Positions 45,574 to 54,802 of a stretch of 64,000 nucleotides of DNA are shown here, in pieces. The position numbers were made by a program, and so were the translations under genes. Below the pieces are notes generated by a model, which saw only the letters and a program-made list of their open reading frames with translations, was not told the DNA's origin and made no database searches. Numbering within the stretch: position 1 is the first letter of the stretch; the number at the start of each line of letters is the position of its first letter. The DNA is from Tenebrionibacter intestinalis (GTDB lineage Bacteria > Pseudomonadota > Gammaproteobacteria > Enterobacterales > Enterobacteriaceae), in the NCBI RefSeq assembly GCF_016632365.1, contig NZ_JAEPBH010000017.1:1-64000 (forward strand), in the 5' to 3' direction.

Positions 45574-47763
45574 TTACTTTTTACGCAACAGCCGCAGCGC
45601 GTTAGCGGTAACCAGCGCCGTGGCGCCGGAGTCCGCCAGCACTGCCAGCCACAGCCCGGTTAGCCCCATCAGCGTCGTTACCAGGAAAACGGCCTTCAGC
45701 CCAAGCGCAATGGCGATGTTCTGACGAATGTTGCGGTGTGTGGCGCGCGCCAGCCGCACCACCACGGCCAGTTCGCTCAGCCGGTTGTGGGTGAGCGCCG
45801 CGTCGGCGGTTTCCAGCGCCACATCCGTACCGCCGCCCATAGCAATGCCAAGCGTAGCGGCCTTCATGGCCGGGGCGTCGTTAATACCGTCCCCCACCAT
45901 CGCCAGCGGCGCGCGGTTGTTGAGCGCGTTCACTTCCCTGACTTTATCTTCCGCCAGCAGCCCGGCGCGGAAATCCATCCCCAGCGGCTGTGCTACGGCG
46001 GCTGCGGCGCGTGGATTATCGCCGGTTAACATAATACTGCGGATGCCCAGCGCGGTTAGCTGTGATATGGCCTGCGCCGCTTCAGGACGCGGTTCATCGC
46101 GCAGAGCCAGTATGCCGACCACGCGGCTCTCGACCTGGAGCGCCGCCAGCGTTTGTCCAGACGCCTCTTCCCGGGCGATCAACTGCGCAATCTCCTGGCT
46201 CAGAAGGCCCTCGCGCAGCCTGCCGGGCGCGCTCAGACGCAGCATTTTTCCTTCCACGCGGGCCTCTACGCCGCAGCCTGTTAGCGTTGTTTGATCGTGG
46301 GCTTCGGGTATGGCAAGGCCGTGAGCGGCGGCGGCGGCGGCAATTGCCTGTGCTAACGGATGCGTGGAACCCTGCTCGACGGCGGCGGCCAGGCGCAGCA
46401 GCTCGTCATCATTCATGCCCTCAAGGGGGAACAGCGCGGTTACCTGCGGTTTACCGGCCGTCAGGGTGCCGGTTTTGTCAAAAGCGAACTGTTTCACGCG
46501 ACCCAGGCGTTCCAGCGCCGCGCCGCCTTTAATCAGCGCGCCGCGCCGGGCTGCCGCAGCCAGCCCGGAGGTAATAGCCGCAGGCGTTGAGATAACCAGC
46601 GCGCACGGGCAGCCGATAAGCAATAGCGTTAATCCTTTATAGATCCACGGCGCCCAGGGCGCGGCCAGCGCCAGAGGCGGCACAACGGCGACCAGTAGCG
46701 ACAGCCCCATAATAAGCGGCGTATAGATGCGGCTGAAACGATCGATAAAACGTTCTATCGGCGCGCGCCGCTCCTCGGCTTCTTCAATCAGGCGCAGAAT
46801 GCGGTCAATCGCGCTGTCGCCCGGTTCACTGACGACTTCAAGCAGCACTTTACGATCGACGCTGGTGGCGCCCGCCGCGACTTTTTCGCCCCGGCAATGC
46901 TCTACCGGAACGGATTCGCCGGTCAGCGCGCTCTCGTCAAAACTTGCCGCGGCATCCAGCAGGCGGCCATCAGCGGGCAGGCGGCCGCCTGCGGCGACTT
47001 CAATTTTGTCGCCAGGGCGTAATTCGGCAAGCGCAACCGTTTCACGCTGGCCGTCGCGCAACCGCGTGGCGACTTCAGGGCGTAACGCCATCAGCGCCGT
47101 TACGCCCCGCCTTGCGCGGCTGGCCGCAAAGCCTTCAAGGCGTTCGCCGATAAGAAACAGCAGCAGCACCATCGCCGCTTCCGCCGTGGCGCCGATGAGC
47201 AGCGCGCCAACGGCCGCTACGCTCATCAGCGTTTCAATGGCAAACCAGGTGCCGGCGCGGATTTGGCGCAGCGCTTTACCGGCAACGGGCCACAGCCCTG
47301 CCAGCGTGGTAAAAATAAAGGCGATTTGCCCCGCAGGCGGCGAGATGCGGCTCAGCGCCCAGCTTATCGCTATCAGTACAATTAGCGCGCCCATCGGCAG
47401 GTTTTCACGCCAGCCCGACGGCGCAGGCGCTTTTTCACCGCCAGCCAACAGCGTATAGCCCGCTTTTTGGACGGCGCTTTCCACGGCGTGGCGTACGTCG
47501 CTGCGTGCGTCAACAATCAGTTTTTCAGTGGCGAACAGCACCTGCGCGCAGGCCACGTCCGGAAGCTGGCGCACGGCGTTTTCCACTTTACGGGCGCAGG
47601 CCGCGCAGTCCATCCCGCGAACCTGCCAGCTATAGCGGGTGGTGTTTTTGGGCGCAGGCGTTTCTTCTGCAACAGGGGTGGGCTGACCGCCAGGCTGCGT
47701 CGCCAGCGGGCGTAGCGTCGCGCGTTCGAAACGCGGCGTTTGATTCAGTGTGGGATTTGACAT
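45574..47763 (-). CDS. zntA: Zn(II)/Cd(II)/Pb(II)-translocating P-type ATPase
   Basis: I use the ATG at 47763 (MSNPTLNQ), because the Shine-Dalgarno GGAGG is 5 nt from it and only 2 nt from the ATG just before; this gives 729 residues. The heavy-metal domain has GMDCAACARKVE (Cys53, Cys56). The P1B-type ATPase motifs follow: TGES, GCPCALVIS in helix 6, DKTGTLT phosphorylation site and GDGINDAPAMK. The protein exports zinc, cadmium and lead from the cytoplasm. The Cys-rich CCCDGAC segment that E. coli ZntA carries before its metal domain is absent here; a Pro/Thr/Gln-rich stretch stands there. A textbook ZntR operator lies upstream. Confidence 0.96.
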   Translation of the reverse strand: MSNPTLNQTPRFERATLRPLATQPGGQPTPVAEETPAPKNTTRYSWQVRGMDCAACARKVENAVRQLPDVACAQVLFATEKLIVDARSDVRHAVESAVQKAGYTLLAGGEKAPAPSGWRENLPMGALIVLIAISWALSRISPPAGQIAFIFTTLAGLWPVAGKALRQIRAGTWFAIETLMSVAAVGALLIGATAEAAMVLLLFLIGERLEGFAASRARRGVTALMALRPEVATRLRDGQRETVALAELRPGDKIEVAAGGRLPADGRLLDAAASFDESALTGESVPVEHCRGEKVAAGATSVDRKVLLEVVSEPGDSAIDRILRLIEEAEERRAPIERFIDRFSRIYTPLIMGLSLLVAVVPPLALAAPWAPWIYKGLTLLLIGCPCALVISTPAAITSGLAAAARRGALIKGGAALERLGRVKQFAFDKTGTLTAGKPQVTALFPLEGMNDDELLRLAAAVEQGSTHPLAQAIAAAAAAHGLAIPEAHDQTTLTGCGVEARVEGKMLRLSAPGRLREGLLSQEIAQLIAREEASGQTLAALQVESRVVGILALRDEPRPEAAQAISQLTALGIRSIMLTGDNPRAAAAVAQPLGMDFRAGLLAEDKVREVNALNNRAPLAMVGDGINDAPAMKAATLGIAMGGGTDVALETADAALTHNRLSELAVVVRLARATHRNIRQNIAIALGLKAVFLVTTLMGLTGLWLAVLADSGATALVTANALRLLRKK

Positions 47764-47768
47764 CATAG

Positions 47769-47798
47769 CCTCCGGCAATGAAAACTGACATTGCCGGA
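47769..47798 (-). promoter_or_regulatory. Hairpin in the zntA leader overlapping the Shine-Dalgarno sequence
   Basis: On the minus strand, arms TCCGGCAATG and CATTGCCGGA pair perfectly over an 8-nt loop between the promoter and the start codon. The 3' arm runs into GGAGG, so part of the ribosome-binding site is in the stem. Confidence 0.55.
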
Positions 47799-47830
47799 AG
47801 GTTACACTCTGGAGTGGACTCCAGAGTCAA
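47799..47830 (-). promoter_or_regulatory. zntA promoter with ZntR operator
   Basis: On the minus strand a -35 TTGACT (47830-47825) and a -10 TAACCT (47804-47799) are separated by 20 bp, the over-long spacing used by MerR-family activators. The perfect dyad actctggagt-N2-actccagagt (47806-47827) lies in the spacer and matches the E. coli ZntR site, except for the central two bases. Zinc-loaded ZntR should twist this spacer and activate zntA. Confidence 0.9.
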
Positions 47831-47838
47831 GCGCTAAT

Positions 47839-48465
47839 CTACAGATAAAGCGCGCGAACAATCAGGAAATGCCCGCCAAAGTAACAGGCGGCGGCAATCG
47901 CGCTGTCGGCCTGAAAACGGCGGCGATAGTGGCTGATAAACCCGATAATATTGCCGAGCAGCAGCAGCGATGCGCCCGCAAAGCCGGAAAATGCGCTATC
48001 GGTTGGGCGCATAAACCACTGTTCCGCCGCCAGCCACACCATAACCAGCGTCATACCGATAAACGTGCATACAGGCCAGCGGTACTCATCAAGCCGTGAC
48101 CAGATGATGGCGATCGACAGCGCGCCAATAATGAGCAGCGTCAGCGGCAGCGGCCAGAAAAATGTGAACGACATACCGCTGGCAAACCAGATGGTATAAA
48201 GCAGGTGCGACAGAAAATACGCCCCGATGGCGTAAAGCATGCGCTGCTGCGGGAATTGCGCAAGCGCATCGCCCACAAGGCTTGCGAACAGCCCCGCCAA
48301 CACCAGATAACCGGCGGCGCTGAACATCGGCGCCTGCCAGGCCAGCAGCAGCAGCAGTAATAGCGTGACGGGTTTAAAGACCCAGCGTTGCCATGCGGGA
48401 CCGCGACAGGAGGCATCCACGTAAAGCCAGCCGGAAAAGAAAACAGCGATAAACGACCACAGCAT
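47839..48465 (-). CDS. yhhN: YhhN family membrane protein
   Basis: A 208-residue inner-membrane protein with seven or eight helices, ending [24 protein letters not shown]. Family blocks visible are [23 protein letters not shown] and [14 protein letters not shown]. The family includes eukaryotic lysoplasmalogenases (TMEM86), and a similar ether-lipid hydrolase role has been proposed; it is not established in bacteria. zntA follows on the same strand, but the ZntR-controlled promoter between them gives zntA its own control. Confidence 0.93.
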   Translation of the reverse strand: MLWSFIAVFFSGWLYVDASCRGPAWQRWVFKPVTLLLLLLLAWQAPMFSAAGYLVLAGLFASLVGDALAQFPQQRMLYAIGAYFLSHLLYTIWFASGMSFTFFWPLPLTLLIIGALSIAIIWSRLDEYRWPVCTFIGMTLVMVWLAAEQWFMRPTDSAFSGFAGASLLLLGNIIGFISHYRRRFQADSAIAAACYFGGHFLIVRALYL

Positions 48466-48602
48466 GATAAATTCCTGAATCCGTTATTCTTACGCATGCG
48501 CCGGGCATGCAGCCTGAATTCAGTCTAGTGGGCAACGCAGCCGGATGACAATGCTTCTTCGCGCGCGCTATGATGCGCAGCACGGCAACGGGAGTCAGGA
48601 TA

Positions 48603-48968
48603 ATGAACAAGCCCCCTTTTTTCTTCATCGTTATTGTGGCGCTGATTGTGGTTTTAGCGTCGTTTCGCTTTATGCACCAGCGCCGGGTAGAGGCCGAAAA
48701 CGATGCGCAACCGCTGGCGAGCCGCAGCGTGGCGGTGGCAGCGAAGCGAGAAACGCCGGCAAACGACCGCCGCTCGCGCCAGCGTGAAGTCACAGGCGTA
48801 GAGGATAGCATGCGTTATGAAGTGCAGTTTCGCCCGTTAAACGGCGGCGCATTGATGCGCTTTCGCGTCAGCGCCGCGCAGTATCATGCGCTGTCCGTCG
48901 GGCAGAGGGGAAGCGTCCGGTATCGCGGCAGCCGCTATGAGGGCTTTATTCCCGCGCCCGCGCCTTAG
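48603..48968 (+). CDS. yhhM: YhhM, DUF2500 protein
   Basis: A 121-residue protein. I start at the ATG at 48603 (MNKPPFFFIVIVALIVVLASFRF), which has AGGA upstream and matches the E. coli length. A single N-terminal membrane anchor is followed by a basic linker (RRSRQREV) and a small beta domain (YEVQFRPLNGGALMRFRVSAAQYHALSVGQRGSVRYRG). The function is unknown. Its 3' end overlaps that of yhhL by 4 bp on the opposite strand. Confidence 0.9.
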   Translation: MNKPPFFFIVIVALIVVLASFRFMHQRRVEAENDAQPLASRSVAVAAKRETPANDRRSRQREVTGVEDSMRYEVQFRPLNGGALMRFRVSAAQYHALSVGQRGSVRYRGSRYEGFIPAPAP

Positions 48969-49228
48969 CGCTTTTGCTGCTTTTGCAAAGCCAACAGCTC
49001 AAACACGCCAAAGACGAAAATGCGCAACTCCTGCGCCTTGCTAAGCGGCGCGGCGCCTTTCGCCTGCGTGGATTTGAGCAACGTTAACTGCAGGCCGTGC
49101 ATCAGAATAGTAAACGCCATCGCCACGTTAATAAAAATATTCAGCGGCCTGGGAAAAGGCTGGAACAGATTTAGCAGCATAAACGCCCAGACGCCCAGCA
49201 TCAGCAGCCGCCCCAGGTTAATCAGCAT
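48965..49228 (-). CDS. yhhL: YhhL, DUF1145 membrane protein
   Basis: An 87-residue inner-membrane protein with two or three helices (NLGRLLMLGVWAFMLLNLF, INVAMAFTILMHGLQLTLL). Function unknown. Its start overlaps the end of rsmD by 11 bp, so the two are co-expressed, as in E. coli. Confidence 0.9.
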   Translation of the reverse strand: MLINLGRLLMLGVWAFMLLNLFQPFPRPLNIFINVAMAFTILMHGLQLTLLKSTQAKGAAPLSKAQELRIFVFGVFELLALQKQQKR

Positions 49229-49817
49229 GGTTATTCTCCTGCGTTTGGCGGATATAAAGGCGGCTTGCGACCTGCCCGGCCGCCTTTTCTCTGTATAAAA
49301 CCCAGCTTTGCGGCACGGCTGGCGCCGCGGCTTCCACTTCGCTTTCTACATAAATAAGCGCTCCGTTAGCCAGCCAGCCGTGGCGCTCCAGCAGGCCGAG
49401 CGTCTCCTCCAGCAGCCCTTTGCGAAACGGCGGGTCGATAAATACGATATCGTGTGGTTCGCCGGATTGCGCCAGATATGCCAGCGTATCGGCGGCGATA
49501 GCCTGGCCCCGGGTTGCGCCAAGCGTAACAAGATTACGCTGTAACTGTCGGGCAACCAGGCGGTCTTTTTCCAGCAGCGTGGCGGCGCTGGCATAACGCG
49601 ACAGCGCCTCAAGCCCAAGCGCGCCGCTGCCGGCAAAGCAGTCAAGGCAGCGGGCGTCAACGATATAGGGCGCCAGCCAGTTAAACAACGTCTCGCGAAC
49701 TCTGTCTGTGGTGGGGCGCAACCCTGGGCTATCCGGAACAGGAAGCTTTCGGCCGCGCCACTGGCCGCCGATAATGCGGATCTGGCCGCTGCCGCCGCGC
49801 TGGTTTTTTTTCATCAT
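49218..49817 (-). CDS. rsmD: 16S rRNA (guanine966-N2)-methyltransferase
   Basis: A 199-residue SAM-dependent methyltransferase, the length of E. coli RsmD. Landmarks are RIIGGQWRGRKLPVPDSPGLRPTTDRVRETLFNWL-type opening, the SAM motif DCFAGSGALGLEALSR, and the catalytic DPPF within VFIDPPFRKGLLEETLGLL. It methylates G966 of 16S rRNA. It is divergent from ftsY, with about 220 bp between starts, as in E. coli. Confidence 0.96.
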   Translation of the reverse strand: MMKKNQRGGSGQIRIIGGQWRGRKLPVPDSPGLRPTTDRVRETLFNWLAPYIVDARCLDCFAGSGALGLEALSRYASAATLLEKDRLVARQLQRNLVTLGATRGQAIAADTLAYLAQSGEPHDIVFIDPPFRKGLLEETLGLLERHGWLANGALIYVESEVEAAAPAVPQSWVLYREKAAGQVASRLYIRQTQENNHAD

Positions 49818-50037
49818 GCTTATTACTGGAAGAAAGTTGGCGGCTATTCTAACGGCGAGCGCGAGGCGAAGAAAGTAGGGGCTGTGTTATGAATGCCCGC
49901 TATTAACACAGGGGCTTACGCCGATTGCGGCACAGTGATGCCGCGACGGGAAAGTGTTAGACTAAGCCATTATTTTCAGCTCGTGCGGCATAAGGACGTA
50001 GCTGCGCGATGAATAACAGCGAGGAGCGTAGTCGCCA

Positions 50038-51636
50038 ATGGCAAAAGAAAAGAAAAAGGGCTTTTTTTCCTGGCTGGGTTTTGGCCAGAAAGCGCAGCCT
50101 GATGAGTCAGTAACAACGCAAATTCCCGGGCAGGACAGCCCGGAGCAACCGGCTGCTGACGATGCGGCGACGCCCCATACGCAGGCTGAATCGGACGCCT
50201 TTGCAAAAGATATCGTCAACATTAGCCAGCAGGCGGTTGAAAGCGAGAAGCGCCAACAGGAAAGCGCGCGTAATGCCGACGACAGCGTCGCCGGGCTGCA
50301 GGCTGACGTCTGGCAGGCGGTGCAGGCGAGCATCGTTGAAGAAGAGGCTGTCGTTGCGCAGGAAGAGCTAAAAGCGCAGGCCGCCCGCGCGGCCCGGCAG
50401 GAGGAAGAGGAAAAACGCGCGGAACAGGCGCGTATCGCGCAGGAAAATCGCCGCGCTGAAGCGCGTAAACAGGCTGATGAAGAAGCGCGTATCGCGCAGG
50501 AGGCCGTCCTTGCCGCTGAAAAAGCCGCCTTTGCCGCAGAACAAAAGCATCAGGCAGAAGAGGCGGCCCGTCATGCGCAGGAGGCGAAGCGCGCTGAAGA
50601 TGAGGCAACGCGAACGCTTAAACAGGCTGAAGGCGAGAAAGAACAGACCCCGCCGAATGACGCCGACGCGTTAGCGACTCACGCTTGCGCCCCGGCGGAA
50701 CAGGAAAAACCGACAAAAGACGGCTTTTTTGCGCGCCTGAAGCGCAGCCTTATTAAAACCAGACAGAACCTGGGTTCCGGATTTGTCGGCTTGTTCCGCG
50801 GCAAGAAGATCGACGACGACCTCTTTGAGGAGCTGGAAGAACAATTGCTGATTGCCGACGTGGGCGTGGAAACCACGCGCAAAATTATTCAACGCCTTAC
50901 AGAAAGCGCCTCCCGCCAGCAGTTGCGCGACGCTGAGGCGCTGTACGGTCTGCTAAAAGATGAAATGGGCGGTATCCTGGCGAAGGCGGACGAGCCGTTA
51001 AACATTGAAGGCCGCATGCCGTTTGTCATCCTCATGGTCGGGGTAAACGGCGTAGGGAAAACCACCACTATCGGTAAGCTGGCGCGCCAGTTCCAGCAGC
51101 AAGGCAAAACGGTGATGCTGGCGGCAGGCGATACCTTCCGTGCCGCGGCGGTAGAACAGCTTCAGATCTGGGGCCAGCGCAACGATATTCCTGTCGTGGC
51201 GCAGCATACCGGCGCAGACTCCGCCTCCGTGATTTTTGATGCTATTCAGGCGGCGAAGGCGCGCAATGTGGATGTGTTGATTGCCGATACCGCCGGGCGT
51301 TTGCAGAATAAATCACACCTGATGGAAGAGCTGAAGAAAATCGTGCGCGTGATGAAAAAGCTTGATGAAGACGCGCCGCATGAAGTAATGCTGACTATCG
51401 ACGCCAGCACCGGGCAGAACGCCATTAGCCAGACAAAACTGTTCCATGAAGCCGTGGGGCTGACCGGCATTACCTTAACTAAACTGGACGGCACCGCCAA
51501 AGGCGGGGTGATTTTCTCTGTCGCCGATCGGTTTGGCATTCCGATTCGTTATATCGGCGTTGGCGAGCGTATTGAAGATTTGCGTGCGTTTAACGCGGGC
51601 GACTTTATTGAGGCACTTTTTGCCCGAGAGGATTGA
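50038..51636 (+). CDS. ftsY: Signal recognition particle receptor FtsY
   Basis: A 532-residue protein, somewhat longer than the E. coli form (497) because of its acidic N-terminal A domain. That domain opens with a basic amphipathic membrane-targeting helix (MAKEKKKGFFSWLGFG) and continues as a long Ala/Glu/Arg-rich coiled coil (EEEKRAEQARIAQENRRAEARKQ type repeats) to about residue 215. The N domain follows (LIKTRQNLGSGFVGLFRGKKIDDDLFEELEE), then the GTPase: GVNGVGKTTTIGKLA, DTFRAAAVEQL, DTAGRLQNK, and TKLDGTAKGG. It docks ribosome-nascent chains bound by Ffh at the inner membrane. ftsE starts 2 bp after its stop. Confidence 0.97.
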   Translation: MAKEKKKGFFSWLGFGQKAQPDESVTTQIPGQDSPEQPAADDAATPHTQAESDAFAKDIVNISQQAVESEKRQQESARNADDSVAGLQADVWQAVQASIVEEEAVVAQEELKAQAARAARQEEEEKRAEQARIAQENRRAEARKQADEEARIAQEAVLAAEKAAFAAEQKHQAEEAARHAQEAKRAEDEATRTLKQAEGEKEQTPPNDADALATHACAPAEQEKPTKDGFFARLKRSLIKTRQNLGSGFVGLFRGKKIDDDLFEELEEQLLIADVGVETTRKIIQRLTESASRQQLRDAEALYGLLKDEMGGILAKADEPLNIEGRMPFVILMVGVNGVGKTTTIGKLARQFQQQGKTVMLAAGDTFRAAAVEQLQIWGQRNDIPVVAQHTGADSASVIFDAIQAAKARNVDVLIADTAGRLQNKSHLMEELKKIVRVMKKLDEDAPHEVMLTIDASTGQNAISQTKLFHEAVGLTGITLTKLDGTAKGGVIFSVADRFGIPIRYIGVGERIEDLRAFNAGDFIEALFARED

Positions 51637-51638
51637 CA

Positions 51639-52307
51639 ATGATTCGCTTTGAACAAGTCAGCAAGGCCTATCGCGGTGGGAGGCAGGCGCTCCAGGGCGT
51701 GTCGCTACACCTGCAACCGGGAGAAATGGCGTTTCTGACCGGCCATTCCGGCGCGGGGAAAAGCACGCTGCTCAAGCTTATCTGCGGCATTGAGCGCCCG
51801 AGCGCGGGCAAAGTCTGGTTTGGCGGCCATGACATCAGCCGCCTGAAAAGCCGTGAAGTGCCGTTTTTACGCCGGCAGATCGGTATGATTTTTCAGGATC
51901 ATCATCTGCTGATGGATCGTACTGTTTACGATAATGTGGCGATCCCGCTTATCATCGCCGGCGCCAGCAGCGACGATATCCGTCGCCGCGTATCGGCGGC
52001 GCTCGATAAGGTTGGGCTGCTTGATAAAGCGAAAAACTTCCCTATTCAACTCTCAGGCGGTGAACAGCAGCGCGTGGGCATCGCCCGCGCTGTGGTGAAC
52101 AAACCGGCGGTATTGCTGGCGGATGAACCTACCGGCAACCTGGATAATGCGCTGTCGGAAGGGATTTTACGCCTGTTTGAAGAGTTTAATCAGGTGGGCG
52201 TGACGGTATTGATGGCGACCCACGATCTGGCGCTGATTTCCCGCCGCCCGTATCGGGTATTGAACCTGAGCGATGGACACCTGCATGGAGGCCATTGTGA
52301 TGATTAA
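51639..52307 (+). CDS. ftsE: Cell division ATP-binding protein FtsE
   Basis: The ATG at 51639 ([20 protein letters not shown]) gives 222 residues, equal to E. coli FtsE; the TTG at 51633 is rejected. Walker A is GHSGAGKST, signature [15 protein letters not shown], Walker [13 protein letters not shown]. With FtsX it forms a divisome ABC complex that activates periplasmic amidases through EnvC. It is 2 bp after ftsY and overlaps ftsX by 8 bp. Confidence 0.97.
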   Translation: MIRFEQVSKAYRGGRQALQGVSLHLQPGEMAFLTGHSGAGKSTLLKLICGIERPSAGKVWFGGHDISRLKSREVPFLRRQIGMIFQDHHLLMDRTVYDNVAIPLIIAGASSDDIRRRVSAALDKVGLLDKAKNFPIQLSGGEQQRVGIARAVVNKPAVLLADEPTGNLDNALSEGILRLFEEFNQVGVTVLMATHDLALISRRPYRVLNLSDGHLHGGHCDD

Positions 52308-53361
52308 ACGCAACGCGATAAATCGCATCAAACGTTTCAGTAACCGCTTTGATAAAAATAACCGCGTAGGGCGAACCAAAGACGCTATTCGCGGCGCGGC
52401 GCGGCGCGGCAGAGGAAATGCGCCTTCAGCGAAAGCCGGCGGGCGTAAAGGAACCGTTAACGAGCAGTTTCGCTATGCCTGGCAGGGAGCGCTAACCGAT
52501 CTGCGCAGCAAGCCGTTCGCTACGTTTCTGACCGTAATGGTCATCGCTATCTCTCTGACGCTGCCCAGCGTCTGCTATATGGTTTACAAAAACGTCAGCC
52601 AGGCGGCGGCGCAGTATTATCCAACGCCGCAAATCACCGTTTATCTCGATAAAACGCTCGATGATGACGCAGCGCAACAGGTGGTCGGCCAACTTCAGGC
52701 CGAGCAGGGCGTGGCGAAGGTCAACTATCTTTCGCGTGATGAAGCGCTGGGCGAATTTCGCAACTGGTCAGGTTTTGGCGGCGCGCTGGACATGCTGGAA
52801 GAAAACCCGCTGCCGGCGGTTGCGGTCATTGAGCCGAAAATCGACTTCCAGAACAACGCCTCGCTCAACACACTGCGCGATCGCGTAGCAAAACTTCAGG
52901 GCGTGGACGAAGTGCGTATGGATGATAGCTGGTTTGCGCGGCTTGCCGCGCTGACCGGGCTGGTAGGGCGCGTATCAGCCATGATTGGCGTGTTGATGGT
53001 CGCAGCGGTGTTCCTTGTTATTGGCAATAGCGTCAGGCTGAGCATTTTCGCTCGCCGCGATACCATTAACGTGCAAAAGCTTATTGGCGCGACGGATGGG
53101 TTTATCCTGCGTCCTTTCTTGTACGGCGGCGCGTTGCTGGGGTTTAGCGGGGCGTTTTTATCGTTGATCCTCTCTGAAGTATTGGTTTTGCGCCTGTCTT
53201 CTGCGGTAGGCGACGTGGCGCGGGTATTTGGCACTAAATTTTCTATCAGCGGCCTTTCGTTTGATGAATGCCTGCTGCTGTTGCTTATTGCAGCAATGAT
53301 TGGCTGGATCGCCGCCTGGCTTGCGACGGTGCAACATTTACGTCACTTTACCCCCGAGTAA
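52300..53361 (+). CDS. ftsX: Cell division protein FtsX
   Basis: Start at the ATG at 52300 ([13 protein letters not shown]) inside the 3' end of ftsE, with GGAG 9 nt upstream; 353 residues against 352 in E. coli. A basic cytoplasmic N-terminus is followed by the first membrane helix ([27 protein letters not shown]), which is very highly conserved. A periplasmic domain then precedes three more helices. The C-terminal FtsX domain has [35 protein letters not shown]. Partner of FtsE. Confidence 0.97.
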   Translation: MIKRNAINRIKRFSNRFDKNNRVGRTKDAIRGAARRGRGNAPSAKAGGRKGTVNEQFRYAWQGALTDLRSKPFATFLTVMVIAISLTLPSVCYMVYKNVSQAAAQYYPTPQITVYLDKTLDDDAAQQVVGQLQAEQGVAKVNYLSRDEALGEFRNWSGFGGALDMLEENPLPAVAVIEPKIDFQNNASLNTLRDRVAKLQGVDEVRMDDSWFARLAALTGLVGRVSAMIGVLMVAAVFLVIGNSVRLSIFARRDTINVQKLIGATDGFILRPFLYGGALLGFSGAFLSLILSEVLVLRLSSAVGDVARVFGTKFSISGLSFDECLLLLLIAAMIGWIAAWLATVQHLRHFTPE

Positions 53362-53503
53362 TAAATATCTGGTATAATCCCCCGCTGCTTACGGGAGTCC
53401 GTAGCAGAGGGGGCGTTGCGACCCCGCAACCTTCTTTCTGTCTGCGCTTTTTCATAGCTCTGTCACAATTTGTATGTAATTTTATTAACAATTAACACTG
53501 AAC

Positions 53504-53513
53504 TTGTGGATAA
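53504..53513 (+). promoter_or_regulatory. DnaA box in the rpoH promoter region
   Basis: The 260-bp region between ftsX and rpoH contains a perfect DnaA-type sequence TTGTGGATAA. The stretch around it (cttgtggataa.ctcacggtctgat) matches the recalled E. coli rpoH promoter region, where DnaA modulates transcription. An additional GC-rich dyad (cccccgctgct/agcagaggggg) lies at about 53,380-53,414, soon after ftsX, and may terminate ftsX transcription. Confidence 0.6.
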
Positions 53514-53621
53514 ACTCACGGTCTGATGATTAAGTGTTGAGTATTCTCGTTGCACAGTATCGGTTCGGCTTCGTTGCCTGATGGGGGCGAGTCCGAAACC
53601 AACAATAATGTGAGGATTTGA

Positions 53622-54479
53622 ATGACTAAAGAAATGCAAACTTTGGCTTTAGCCCCGGTTGGCAACCTGGAATCATATATCCGGGCCGCCAACGCCTGGC
53701 CGATGCTCTCGGCTGAGGAAGAAAGGGCGCTGGCTGAAAAGCTGCATTACCAGGGCAGTCTGGAAGCAGCTAAAAAGCTGATTCTGTCTCACCTGCGCTT
53801 CGTTGTTCATATTGCTCGTAACTATTCCGGTTACGGCCTGCCGCAGGCAGACCTGATTCAGGAAGGTAATATCGGCCTGATGAAGGCCGTGCGCCGCTTC
53901 AACCCGGAAGTGGGCGTGCGTCTGGTATCGTTTGCCGTTCACTGGATTAAAGCGGAAATTCACGAATATGTGCTGCGCAACTGGCGCATCGTGAAGGTTG
54001 CGACGACAAAAGCGCAACGTAAACTGTTCTTTAACCTGCGTAAAACCAAGCAGCGCCTGGGTTGGTTCAACCAGGATGAAGTTGAAATGGTGGCCCGTGA
54101 ACTGGGCGTAAGCAGCAAAGACGTCCGTGAGATGGAATCACGCATGGCCGCGCAGGATATGACGTTCGACATGCCCGGCGATGACGACGCGCAGGACGGC
54201 CAGCCGATGGCGCCCGTGCTTTACCTTCAGGATAAAACGTCTAACTTCGCCGATGGCATTGAAGACGATAACTGGGAAGAGCACGCAGCCGACAAGCTGA
54301 CTGTGGCCATCCAGGGGCTGGATGAGCGCAGCCAGCACATTATCCGCGCCCGCTGGCTGGATGAAGACAACAAATCCACGCTGCAGGAACTGGCCGATCG
54401 CTACGGCGTTTCCGCAGAGCGCGTGCGTCAGCTTGAAAAAAACGCAATGAAAAAACTGCGCGCGGCTATCGAAGCCTGA
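53622..54479 (+). CDS. rpoH: RNA polymerase heat-shock sigma factor sigma-32
   Basis: A 285-residue sigma-70 family protein, one residue off the E. coli length (284). Region 2 ([42 protein letters not shown]) and region 2.4/3 are nearly invariant. The RpoH box [17 protein letters not shown], involved in chaperone control and core binding, is intact. Region 4.2 reads [27 protein letters not shown]. It directs transcription of heat-shock genes. In E. coli, translation is controlled by mRNA structure around the start, and GAGGATTTGAATG is conserved here. It follows ftsYEX. Confidence 0.98.
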   Translation: MTKEMQTLALAPVGNLESYIRAANAWPMLSAEEERALAEKLHYQGSLEAAKKLILSHLRFVVHIARNYSGYGLPQADLIQEGNIGLMKAVRRFNPEVGVRLVSFAVHWIKAEIHEYVLRNWRIVKVATTKAQRKLFFNLRKTKQRLGWFNQDEVEMVARELGVSSKDVREMESRMAAQDMTFDMPGDDDAQDGQPMAPVLYLQDKTSNFADGIEDDNWEEHAADKLTVAIQGLDERSQHIIRARWLDEDNKSTLQELADRYGVSAERVRQLEKNAMKKLRAAIEA

Positions 54480-54504
54480 ATGTAAGCCACGCCGCAAAAA
54501 TGCG

Positions 54505-54535
54505 CCCCGGGGTCTGACGACGTCGGGGTGTTTTT
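54505..54535 (+). terminator. Probable rpoH terminator
   Basis: CCCC (54505) can pair with GGGG (54525), with an inner gacg/cgtc pairing and a bulge, followed by TGTTTTT. The imperfect stem makes the call tentative. The rest of 54,536-54,802 is AT-rich and should hold the livJ promoter; no operator was recognised. Confidence 0.45.
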
Positions 54536-54802
54536 ACATCTGGTCCGTCTTCTGTTTTTCCTTTTGCTTTCTTCTGCCCAAAAAGGCATCTTCATTATCG
54601 TTTTTCATTATGTTATTCGCTGGTTGAATTTCTTATTTCAATTCGCAGGAAATAAAGTATTTTTAGCCGGGAGCTCTGTTCACGGTGGTTAAAATGGAGT
54701 TTTCCATTCGTGCTGCGCTTATTTTGCGTCGTTCAATGGAGATATATTTCAAACAGGATGGGAATGTGGAAATTAAACACCATGACAACGGAAAAAGGGA
54801 GA

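Noticed and set aside
48965..49228. Frames on the plus strand inside rsmD/yhhL
   Set aside because: The minus-strand genes match known families in full; the opposite frames are shadows.
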